The notes below the pieces were generated by a model. The model did no database searches. It had not been told where the DNA came from and saw only the letters and a program-made list of their open reading frames with translations. A program made the position numbers and the translations under genes. From an uncultured Rikenellaceae bacterium (GTDB taxonomy: Bacteria; Bacteroidota; Bacteroidia; Bacteroidales; Rikenellaceae): a stretch of DNA of 18,694 nucleotides. Positions 6,802-14,513 of the stretch are shown in pieces. Location of the stretch: assembly GCA_947038135.1 (NCBI GenBank), contig CAMQVM010000006.1, positions 1-18,694 on the forward strand, in the 5' to 3' direction. Numbering within the stretch: the stretch's first letter is position 1; the number at the start of each line of letters is the position of its first letter.

Positions 6802-8166
6802 ATGGAAAAGATAGTTGTTTTAGGAGCAGGCGAGAGTGGCGTTGGCAGTGCAATACTAGCCAAAAAGCAAAATATAGATGTTTTTCTCTCAGATAATGGA
6901 GATATAGCACCGAAATATATAGATATGTTGAAAGAGTGGGGTATCGAATACGAGCAGAACACTCATACCATAGATCGTATTTTAGATGCCACTTTATGTA
7001 TCAAGAGCCCAGGTATACCCGATAACATCTCTATAATAGAGCAGATAAAAGAGAATAATATCCCTATAATATCTGAAATAGAGTTTGGAAGTAGATACTG
7101 TGATGCAAAATATATATGTATCACTGGTAGTAATGGAAAGACCACCACCACCACTATTGTGCATCAAATTTTGGTTGATGCAGGCTATAATGTTGGTGTG
7201 GCAGGAAATATAGGTTCAAGTTTCGCATATCAGGTAGCTACCGAGCAGCGTGATTGGTATGTGTTAGAGCTTAGCAGCTTTCAGCTTGATGGCATGAGCC
7301 AGTTTAAGGCTGATTTGGCTATTATAACAAATATCACCCCCGACCATCTTGATAGGTATAACTATGATTTTTCTCTCTATCAAAGCAGCAAGTTTAAGAT
7401 CACTCAAAACATGGATAAGTCAGACACGCTTCTATACTGCATGGACGACCCTAATATACTTGGTTATATGCTCTCTCATAAAGAGGTTTTTATGATGAAT
7501 ACAATACCATTTAGTGTAAATGACACTCTTCTAAATGGCATATACCTTAATAAAGAGGATAATAATATAGTATTTAACTTTGGCGATATAGAGCTTGTTA
7601 TAGATCGAAGTAAGGTGCAGGTTCTAGGTCTTCATAATGTATATAACATTATGGCAGCAGCAGGGGTAGCCTTGTTGGTTGGTGTTGATAGCGACTCTAT
7701 ACTTAAGACTATCTATGATTTTAAAGGGGTAGAGCACCGAATGGAGGTTATATGTGAGCGTGATAATGTACTATTTATCAACGACTCTAAGGCAACCAAT
7801 GTAGACTCAGCAATGTACGCTCTGCAAGCTATTGATAGACCAGTGGTGTGGATCGCTGGTGGAGTAGACAAAGGCAATGATTATACCTCTATCTATCCAA
7901 TGATAGATAAAAAGGTTACTACGCTTATATGTATGGGTACCAATAACGATAAGTTGATCGAAGCTTTTACTAATGTTATACCATATATATATTCAACCTC
8001 ATCGTTAAGTGAGGCTATTAAATGTATACGTACAGTCTACAAAAAAGGTGATTGTGTGTTGCTATCGCCTATGTGTGCAAGTTTCGATCTTTTTAAAAAT
8101 TATGAAGATCGAGGAGAGCAGTTTAAAAAGGCAATAGCTAAAATGCCTTCAAAAGTTAGAGAGTAA
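6802..8166 (+). CDS. murD: UDP-MurNAc-L-alanine:D-glutamate ligase MurD
   Basis: Cytoplasmic ATP-dependent ligase adding D-glutamate to UDP-MurNAc-L-Ala. The 454 residues begin with a Rossmann-like UDP-binding domain (VLGAGESGVGSAILA, 6-20). The ATPase domain follows with GSNGKTTTT (109-117), LELSSFQLD and NITPDHLDRY, and then the C-terminal domain with NDSKATN (327-333), IAGGVDKG and, near the end, CASFDLFKNYEDRGEQF. The last motif is preceded by Ser-Pro-Met where Ser-Pro-Ala is usual, a mild change. Start ATG and length are normal for the family. It lies 6 bases after mraY and 24 bases before ftsW, in the standard order of the cluster. Confidence 0.97.
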   Translation: MEKIVVLGAGESGVGSAILAKKQNIDVFLSDNGDIAPKYIDMLKEWGIEYEQNTHTIDRILDATLCIKSPGIPDNISIIEQIKENNIPIISEIEFGSRYCDAKYICITGSNGKTTTTTIVHQILVDAGYNVGVAGNIGSSFAYQVATEQRDWYVLELSSFQLDGMSQFKADLAIITNITPDHLDRYNYDFSLYQSSKFKITQNMDKSDTLLYCMDDPNILGYMLSHKEVFMMNTIPFSVNDTLLNGIYLNKEDNNIVFNFGDIELVIDRSKVQVLGLHNVYNIMAAAGVALLVGVDSDSILKTIYDFKGVEHRMEVICERDNVLFINDSKATNVDSAMYALQAIDRPVVWIAGGVDKGNDYTSIYPMIDKKVTTLICMGTNNDKLIEAFTNVIPYIYSTSSLSEAIKCIRTVYKKGDCVLLSPMCASFDLFKNYEDRGEQFKKAIAKMPSKVRE

Positions 8167-8190
8167 CAATATAATTTAATATAAATAGTC

Positions 8191-9606
8191 ATGGCGTCAA
8201 TATTTAAAGATAGGTTACTACGTATATCGGGAGGGGATATTGCTCTGTGGAGTATACTCATCTTTTTGATGTTATTCTCTATTGTGGTAGTGTTTTCTTC
8301 TACGGGCTCTTTGGCTTATGATAAAAATAACGGTGAAACTACTAGTTATCTTATTGAGCAGGTTATTTATGTAGGTATTTCTGTGTTAGCCATGTATATA
8401 GTGCATCTTATAGACTATCGATTCTACCGCCGGTATGGCATGAAAATATTCTATTTTACTTTGGCGTTGATGGTTTATACACTAATATTTGGTGATGAAA
8501 TTAATGGCGAGAAGCGCTGGTTGTCAGTCATGGGAGTGACCTTTCAGCCCTCTGATCCTCTTAAGATATCACTTATCATTGTTCTTTCTGTACAGCTTAG
8601 CTCTCGTCAAAAGATGATAGAAAATATACGTTTAGTGCCGAGTTTAAACTATTTCAACTGGAAAAAGTTTCCTGTTCGTAATCTAAATATATTCATTAAA
8701 AATACACTGCCAATTATTGGACCTATTGCGATAGCTGCTTTTTTGGTGGTTTTAACAAACCTCTCTACTGCTCTTATTATGTGTATTACCTCTTTTATCA
8801 TGCTTTTTATTGGAAGGGTGCGGATCAAAGAGCTTGCTAAGCTAATCTTTTGTACATTGGTTGCCTTTGCCTTTATAGTGTTGATACTTAAAACATTTGG
8901 TGTAGGTCGTGCTGATACATGGACTAGTAGGGTAGTAACCTTTTTTCAACCCGATACCGATGGTAGTGGTAGTCAAGAAAATTCAGCTGTTAAGTTTCAG
9001 CAAGAGCAGGCAAAGATTACTATAGCCTCTGGTTGGCTTATGGGAAAGGGCCCGGGGCAGAGCACTCAACGTTCTAACCTTCCTCACCCATACTCAGACT
9101 ACGCTTACGCCTTTGTTATAGAGGAGTATGGTTTAATTGTTGGTGCATTGATTCTCTTTGCTTATCTTTGGATATTCTATCGAGCCATATCAATATTTAT
9201 GCGTAGTGACCACTCTTTCCCTATATTTTTGGTTTTGGGGCTAAGCTTGCTAATCACCATTCAGGCGCTTACCCATATTGGGGTGTCGGTTACAGCTTTT
9301 CCTGTTACAGGGCAGCCTTTACCTATTATAAGTAAGGGGGGCTCATCGTTGCTGTTTACATCGATTATGTTTGGTATAATATTAGGTGTTAGTAGGCAGT
9401 TTAATATTCAAAGCAAGGCAAAAGATAGAGAAGATAAACGTAAAATACTACTTGACGATTGGCAGCAGATTCTTGTAGAAGAGGATATGGGTGTTGATGA
9501 AGATGGCAAAGATGTGGTTATTGCAAAGCTTTTCACTGAAGAAGATGAGTTTCAATATAAAGGAGTAATATGGAAGGAGAGAGAAGATGTTAAAGATAAT
9601 AGTTAG
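8191..9606 (+). CDS. ftsW: Septal peptidoglycan glycosyltransferase FtsW (SEDS family)
   Basis: Integral membrane SEDS-family polymerase that extends septal glycan strands from lipid II, normally with the division transpeptidase FtsI. The 471 residues show about ten hydrophobic segments, GEKRW (106-110), QPSDPLK, a large loop after about residue 245, and HPYSDYAYAFVIEE, where Asp303 matches the catalytic aspartate of E. coli FtsW (Asp297). The motif TGQPLPIISKGGSS (373-386) follows. Two substitutions against common forms are seen: QPSD for QPSE and ISKGGSS for ISYGGSS; I recall a basic residue at the second site in other Bacteroidetes. A charged cytoplasmic tail of about 65 residues (from about 405) ends the protein. 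Its last 20 bases overlap murG, suggesting translational coupling. The cognate ftsI is not in the window. Confidence 0.95.
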   Translation: MASIFKDRLLRISGGDIALWSILIFLMLFSIVVVFSSTGSLAYDKNNGETTSYLIEQVIYVGISVLAMYIVHLIDYRFYRRYGMKIFYFTLALMVYTLIFGDEINGEKRWLSVMGVTFQPSDPLKISLIIVLSVQLSSRQKMIENIRLVPSLNYFNWKKFPVRNLNIFIKNTLPIIGPIAIAAFLVVLTNLSTALIMCITSFIMLFIGRVRIKELAKLIFCTLVAFAFIVLILKTFGVGRADTWTSRVVTFFQPDTDGSGSQENSAVKFQQEQAKITIASGWLMGKGPGQSTQRSNLPHPYSDYAYAFVIEEYGLIVGALILFAYLWIFYRAISIFMRSDHSFPIFLVLGLSLLITIQALTHIGVSVTAFPVTGQPLPIISKGGSSLLFTSIMFGIILGVSRQFNIQSKAKDREDKRKILLDDWQQILVEEDMGVDEDGKDVVIAKLFTEEDEFQYKGVIWKEREDVKDNS

Positions 9607-10690
9607 TGGTGGCGGAACAGCGGGGCATATCAACCCTGCTATATCTGTTGTTAAGGCGCTAGAGCAGGAGCTTGGGCGTGATAATGTTGAGGCTCTATTT
9701 GTAGGTGCTGAGGGAAAAATGGAGATGAGCCTTGTTCCTAAGAGTGGCTACAACATTGTTGGGTTGCCTGTGCGAGGTTTTATAAGGTCGTTATCGTTTA
9801 AGAATATAAATATCGCTTATAATATGGTTAGGGCTATATTTAAAGCTAAAAAAATCATTAAAGAGTTCAAGCCTGATGTAGTTATGGGTTTTGGAGGTTA
9901 TGCTAGTGTGCCTGTGTTGTATGCCTCTCGAAAAGTTAAGGTTTTGCGTTATGTGTGGGAGGGTAACTCTTTTGCAGGTGCGGCAAACCATATGGTTGGC
10001 AAGTGGGCTAAAAAGGCATTTGTGTCGTATGATAGCACCGCTAGGTTCTTTCCGTTATCAACAGTTGTTGTTAGTGGCAATCCTATAAGTAGCAGGTTTC
10101 TGTCGCTTAAAGCAAAGAGCGAAGAAGCACTGTCAGCATTTGGTGTCTCACCGCATCAAAAGGTGGTATTTGTTACTGGTGGAAGTCTTGGGGCACGTAA
10201 GCTTAACGATTCAGTGGTTGCATATATTGATGTTCTTAAAGAGCGCAAAGATATATTTATTATATGGCAAACAGGAAGCTACTACTTTGAAGAGATGAAA
10301 AATGTTGTAGGAGAGTGTCCAGATAATATATGGATAGGTAGCTATATATCAAATATGGAGCACGCCTATTCAGCAGCCGATTTAGTAGTGTGTCGTAGTG
10401 GTGCATCTACTGTAACCGAGGTTGCTAGCGGTGGTTTAGCAGTTGTGTTTGTGCCGTCGTCAAGTGTTACCGACGATCACCAAACAAAAAATGCAGCAGA
10501 GTTAGTGGCTTCTGGAGCAGCTTTAAAGTTAACAGATGCTGAGTGTGTAGAGAGGCTTGTTCCTTATGCACTAGAGCTGTTAAAAGATGGTCAAAAACTT
10601 GCAGAGATGCGAGCAAACATAGTTAATTTTATAAAAACAGACGCTGCGAAAGTTATAGCGAAAGAAATTTTAAGAGATGTCGAAAATTAA
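9587..10690 (+). CDS. murG: UDP-GlcNAc:lipid I N-acetylglucosaminyltransferase MurG
   Basis: Peripheral membrane GT28-family enzyme that adds GlcNAc to lipid I to form lipid II. The 367 residues show the N-terminal glycine loop GGGTAGHINPA (8-18), GFGGYAS, and WEGNSFAG with Glu125 and Asn127, corresponding to the HEQN region of E. coli. The C-terminal half has VTGGSLGAR, then CRSGASTVTEV with the nucleotide-binding Glu278, and DDHQTKNA (296-303). The glycine loop carries Ala12 in place of the second Gly of GGTGGH; this variant is known in other phyla. The ATG at 9587 is preceded by AAGGAG at 9574-9579, one of the few Shine-Dalgarno-like sites here, inside the end of ftsW. The 3' end overlaps murC by 14 bases. 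Confidence 0.96.
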   Translation: MLKIIVSGGGTAGHINPAISVVKALEQELGRDNVEALFVGAEGKMEMSLVPKSGYNIVGLPVRGFIRSLSFKNINIAYNMVRAIFKAKKIIKEFKPDVVMGFGGYASVPVLYASRKVKVLRYVWEGNSFAGAANHMVGKWAKKAFVSYDSTARFFPLSTVVVSGNPISSRFLSLKAKSEEALSAFGVSPHQKVVFVTGGSLGARKLNDSVVAYIDVLKERKDIFIIWQTGSYYFEEMKNVVGECPDNIWIGSYISNMEHAYSAADLVVCRSGASTVTEVASGGLAVVFVPSSSVTDDHQTKNAAELVASGAALKLTDAECVERLVPYALELLKDGQKLAEMRANIVNFIKTDAAKVIAKEILRDVEN

Positions 10691-12062
10691 AAGTGTATAT
10701 TTTATAGGTATTGGTGGTATTGGCATGAGCGCAATAGCACGATACTACAATCATATAGGGTGTTCAGTAGCTGGATACGATAGGGTAAGCACGGTTCTTA
10801 CTCGAAAATTAGAGAGCGAGGGCATATCTATACATTATGAAGATAATATAGATGCTATACCAGCGGAGTTTCTTGTTAAAGAAGAAACACTGGTAATCTA
10901 CACGCCTGCTGTGCCCATTAATCATAGTGAACTATGCTACTTTGCAGATAACAATTTTAATCTTATAAAGAGGTCTAAAGCGTTAGGAACACTCACCGCA
11001 AATAGCAAGTTGATGGCAGTTGCAGGCACACATGGAAAGACCTCAACCTCTACTTTGTTGGCGTGGTTGGCTTATGGCTCTTTAAAGATTTCAGATGGTG
11101 TATATGGTGGAGGTAGTGCCTTTTTAGGAGGCATATCAAAAAATTTCGGTAATAATGTAGTGCTTGGCAGTGGCGATGTAATGATTGTTGAGGCAGATGA
11201 GTTTGACCGTTCATTTTTGCAGCTTCATCCACAAATTGCACTTATTAGCTCTACCGACGCAGACCACCTTGATATATATGGTACTCACGAGGCTATGAAA
11301 GAGAGCTTTAACGAGTTTGCATCGCAGGTAAAGCGTGGCGGTGTTGTTATCTCTAAAAAAGGAGTAGATATAACACCTATTGATGGAGTGAGCTACTTTA
11401 GCTACTCTCTTGATGATCCTAGCACCGACTTTTATGCTACAAATATAGAACTTAAAGAAGATGCTTTGTATAGGTTTGATATAGTTACCCCTGAGCGAGT
11501 AATTAAGGGGTGCGAGTTAGGTATTCCAGCCTTAGTAAATGTTGAAAACTGTATTGGTGCTGTTGCTATGTTAACCCGAATAGGGTGTGATGAGCAGCTT
11601 TTAAAGGAGGCTATATCGAGTTATAGAGGTGTAAAACGCAGGTTTGAGCTCCATGTTAACCGTCCTAATAGGGTTTATATTGACGATTATGCACACCATC
11701 CTAGAGAGCTATCAACAACAATCACCTCTATAAAATCGATGTTTCCAAATAAAAAGATAACGGCAATTTTTCAACCTCATCTTTTTAGCCGAACCAATGA
11801 TTTTGCCGTAGAGTTTGCAGAGTCGCTTTCATTAGTTGATAGGGTTTTGTTGCTTCCTATATATCCTGCACGTGAGCTTCCGATAGAGGGGGTTACTTCA
11901 CAAATAATATTAAATGGCATTACTATTGAAAATAAACAAATCGTAGGTAAAGATCTGCTTATTGATGCTATTTCAGGAGATACAAATGAGGTAATAGTTA
12001 CCTTTGGGGCTGGTGATATAGATCTGTTTGTTCCTAAGATAATAGATCTGTTTGATGAGTAA
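10677..12062 (+). CDS. murC: UDP-N-acetylmuramate:L-alanine ligase MurC
   Basis: Cytoplasmic ligase that adds L-alanine to UDP-MurNAc, the first step of the stem peptide. The 461 residues start with the Rossmann motif FIGIGGIGMSAIAR. They continue with the P-loop GTHGKTST (117-124), EADEFDRSF (172-180), STDADHLD, the C-terminal DDYAHHPREL (His340, His341), FQPHLFSRT and a final GAGDID. All hallmark residues for MurC rather than Mpl or other Mur ligases are present, and the length is typical. The ATG at 10677 lies inside the end of murG (14-base overlap). The stop overlaps the ftsQ start by 8 bases. No ddl gene follows, as is usual in Bacteroidetes. Confidence 0.97.
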   Translation: MSKIKSVYFIGIGGIGMSAIARYYNHIGCSVAGYDRVSTVLTRKLESEGISIHYEDNIDAIPAEFLVKEETLVIYTPAVPINHSELCYFADNNFNLIKRSKALGTLTANSKLMAVAGTHGKTSTSTLLAWLAYGSLKISDGVYGGGSAFLGGISKNFGNNVVLGSGDVMIVEADEFDRSFLQLHPQIALISSTDADHLDIYGTHEAMKESFNEFASQVKRGGVVISKKGVDITPIDGVSYFSYSLDDPSTDFYATNIELKEDALYRFDIVTPERVIKGCELGIPALVNVENCIGAVAMLTRIGCDEQLLKEAISSYRGVKRRFELHVNRPNRVYIDDYAHHPRELSTTITSIKSMFPNKKITAIFQPHLFSRTNDFAVEFAESLSLVDRVLLLPIYPARELPIEGVTSQIILNGITIENKQIVGKDLLIDAISGDTNEVIVTFGAGDIDLFVPKIIDLFDE

Positions 12063-12828
12063 GCATATCGACATTATAGTCACCTCTATTGTCATCATGC
12101 TCTTTGGTGTCTCGCTTCTCTCTATATCTAGCAATAAAGAGGGTAAGTCGGTAGAGAGTATTGATGTAAATATATATAATGGTGACTCATTAAAGTTTGT
12201 CACTAAGCAGATAGTTTTAGACCTACTTGCTAGCGACTCCATCAAAAAATGGTGTGCATTAATTGAAGAGGTAGAGCTCGATTCGATAGAACAAGCAGTT
12301 AGCCTATTGCCGTTTGTTGAAGAGGTGGAGGCCTACTTGATATTAGACAAAATAATTACTGTTGATATCAAGCAAACAGATGTTATCTTTAGGCTTATGG
12401 CAGATAATGGTGAAAGCTATTATGTAGATAATTATCATAATTTAACACCAGTAGTAAATTATTTTACAGTTGATACACACGTTGTGACGTGCTCAGAAGC
12501 TTTTTTATTACAGATTAAAGAAAAAAAGCAAAAAAATTATAGAAAATTAAAGAATCTGCTTAACTTTGTACAAATTGTGAAGGAAGATACTTTTTGGAAT
12601 AGCATGATTGTACAGATTAATATTAACAACAAAAATCAGATAGAACTCACTCCACGTGTAGGGGTGCACTCGGTGTTATTGTGTGATATTGACGAGACTG
12701 CTAGCTACCTTCATTATTTAAATAAACTGCGTGCAGTATATAAAAAAATAGCAGATAGCAACACTTGGGGAAGGTATAAAAAGATAGATACGAGATATAA
12801 AGATATTGTTATAACAACAAAAACATAA
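12055..12828 (+). CDS. ftsQ: Cell division protein FtsQ
   Basis: Bitopic division protein that links early cytoplasmic and late periplasmic divisome parts. The 257 residues begin with a short cytoplasmic N-terminus and one membrane segment (about 6-25). A POTRA-like region follows (about 35-105, with SLLPFVEEVEAYLILDKIITVDI). The beta domain has SYYVDNYHNLTPVV and NQIELTPRVGVHSVLL, which match my memory of Bacteroides FtsQ closely. I chose the ATG at 12055, giving ATGAGTAA overlap with the murC stop; a TTG three bases earlier is in frame but less likely. The protein diverges strongly from proteobacterial FtsQ, as expected, so the call leans on both motif similarity and its place between murC and ftsA. 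Confidence 0.9.
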   Translation: MSKHIDIIVTSIVIMLFGVSLLSISSNKEGKSVESIDVNIYNGDSLKFVTKQIVLDLLASDSIKKWCALIEEVELDSIEQAVSLLPFVEEVEAYLILDKIITVDIKQTDVIFRLMADNGESYYVDNYHNLTPVVNYFTVDTHVVTCSEAFLLQIKEKKQKNYRKLKNLLNFVQIVKEDTFWNSMIVQININNKNQIELTPRVGVHSVLLCDIDETASYLHYLNKLRAVYKKIADSNTWGRYKKIDTRYKDIVITTKT

Positions 12829-12863
12829 TAACAACAAAGAATAAAAATAAAAACCTATATATT

Positions 12864-14450
12864 ATGGCTGAAGGAGTAAATCATATAGTAGCAATTGATA
12901 TTGGAACAAGTAATATAGTAACATTAGTAGGCGAGCGTGCCGAGCAAGGTAAGCTTAGAATTGTCGGCTCTGCAATAACTCCATCGGTAGGCATGGCACG
13001 TGGAGATGTTCGTAATGTTGAGCAGATTGTAGCCTCTATAAACCAATCTCTTGCAGAGATAGTTGATAAATATGATATAAAGATTAGCGAAGCGTATGTT
13101 AGTCTTTCAGGTGAGCATCTATCATGCTCATTACATAGTGGTTATGTGTTCATTACAACAGACGACTCTGAGGTTTCACGCAAAGATGTTGAGAAGCTAT
13201 CAGAGAGTATGTTTAACGTAAAAGTAGATGCAGGACAGGCAATTATACATATTTTACCTCAAAATTATATCCTTGATGGTGATAATGATATACTGCAACC
13301 TGTGGGCATGATTGGCAAAAAGCTTGAGGGAAGATTTAATATAGTATTAGGACGCACGCAAAACCTTAAACACCTTGAAAGGTGTTTAAACCGTAGTCAG
13401 GTGGCTTTGGTAGATGTTGTGCTTAGCTCACTTGCCTCATCTGAGTCGCTTTTGCTTGATGATGAAAAGGAACTTGGTGTAGTTGTTGTAGATATAGGTG
13501 GAGGAACTACCGATGTATGTATCTATTACGATAAAACAATAAGATATATGGGTGTTGTGCCTATTGGTGGCAACCTTATTAATAAAGATATAAAAGAGTT
13601 TGGCGTACTTGAACGCAATGTCGAGAAGCTAAAGATGCAGTTTGGAAGTGCGCTTAGCAGCTTAGCCTCTCCAAGCAAGGTTATCACTCTTACAAGTGTA
13701 AATAATCTGCCATCAAAAGAGATACCACAAAAGGTTTTAGCATCTATCATAGAGGCACGAATGATGGATATCGTTGAAGCAGTGAAAGATATAATCGACA
13801 AGTCTGGGTATAGCGACAGAATAAAAGGACCTATTGTCCTTACTGGTGGTTGCTCTCTGTTGAAAGATGTAGATAAGCTTTTTGCACTACATCTTAATCG
13901 TGAAATAAGAGTTGCATCTCCTACGTTATATCTTACAGATGACTCTATTGAGTTGGTGAAAACACCTCAATACTCTACGGCAGTGGGTGTTTTACTGCGA
14001 GGTAGTGAAATTGGCAAGGGTACAAAAACGGCAATTGTTAAGAAGCCAAAGCCTGTTGCTCCGAAGGTTGATAGGGCACAATCTTACCAAGAAGATAGAA
14101 ATACAACTTATCAAGATAGTAGAACTGGAGGATATCAAGATGGCAGAAGTGATGGTTATCAAGAGGCTGCTCCTTCAAGATATCAAGAAGTGCGACCAAC
14201 ACCTCGTGTTCAATCACAGCAAGATACTACAATATATGGCGAGAACAACAAGCTAAATAAGCAGCAGGCTGCCAATAATACGCCAGTTAATAGCCATGTT
14301 GATAATGTAAACTATGATGATATCGATGACTCTAAAGATTTAGAGTATGATACTCATGATGGTGATGGTAAGCAAAATTGGTTTAAGTCTCTTGTTCAGA
14401 AGACTAAAGAGATATTTGATCCAGAAGATTTAGAAGACGACACACTTTAA
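12864..14450 (+). CDS. ftsA: Cell division protein FtsA with repeat-bearing linker
   Basis: Actin-like ATPase that anchors FtsZ filaments to the inner face of the membrane. The ATPase fold occupies about residues 1-390, with the phosphate loops AIDIGTSNIV (from 10) and DIGGGTTD (210-217) and the adenosine motif TGGCSLL (327-333). A low-complexity linker follows (about 391-503). It contains five units with Tyr-Gln-(Asp/Glu) exactly every 8 residues (Tyr408, 416, 424, 432, 440), equal to 24-base steps in the DNA. The C-terminus has an amphipathic helix, QNWFKSLVQKTKEIFD (504-519), the usual membrane-targeting sequence. At 528 residues it is longer than E. coli FtsA (420), owing to the linker. 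It begins 35 bases after ftsQ with an A-rich leader and ends 63 bases before ftsZ. Confidence 0.95.
   Translation: MAEGVNHIVAIDIGTSNIVTLVGERAEQGKLRIVGSAITPSVGMARGDVRNVEQIVASINQSLAEIVDKYDIKISEAYVSLSGEHLSCSLHSGYVFITTDDSEVSRKDVEKLSESMFNVKVDAGQAIIHILPQNYILDGDNDILQPVGMIGKKLEGRFNIVLGRTQNLKHLERCLNRSQVALVDVVLSSLASSESLLLDDEKELGVVVVDIGGGTTDVCIYYDKTIRYMGVVPIGGNLINKDIKEFGVLERNVEKLKMQFGSALSSLASPSKVITLTSVNNLPSKEIPQKVLASIIEARMMDIVEAVKDIIDKSGYSDRIKGPIVLTGGCSLLKDVDKLFALHLNREIRVASPTLYLTDDSIELVKTPQYSTAVGVLLRGSEIGKGTKTAIVKKPKPVAPKVDRAQSYQEDRNTTYQDSRTGGYQDGRSDGYQEAAPSRYQEVRPTPRVQSQQDTTIYGENNKLNKQQAANNTPVNSHVDNVNYDDIDDSKDLEYDTHDGDGKQNWFKSLVQKTKEIFDPEDLEDDTL
14082..14201 (+). repeat. Five 24-base tandem repeats inside ftsA
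   Basis: TACCAAGA or TATCAAGA recurs at 14085, 14109, 14133, 14157 and 14181, exactly 24 bases apart, encoding Tyr-Gln-(Asp/Glu) in an 8-residue unit. Four of the five units carry Arg or Ala-Ala four residues after the Tyr. The bases between are degenerate, so the array is old or is selected at protein level. Confidence 0.85.
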
Positions 14451-14513
14451 TCGCCTATTAAGTTTTGGTGGAGGTGTTTTAGATATAATAATTATAAACA
14501 AATTAGTGTTAAG

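Noticed and set aside
9587..9630. MurG glycine-loop Ala (GGGTAGH) as a damaging mutation
   Set aside because: The same variant occurs in functional MurG of other bacteria and all other motifs are intact.
13526..13801. Minus-strand open frame of 91 codons opposite ftsA
   Set aside because: Antisense to the conserved ATPase core of FtsA and without any family signature.
14459..14466. TAAGTTTT before ftsZ as an internal promoter
   Set aside because: Near match to the -7 element but no TTTG or TTG at the -33 distance, so it could be chance in AT-rich DNA.
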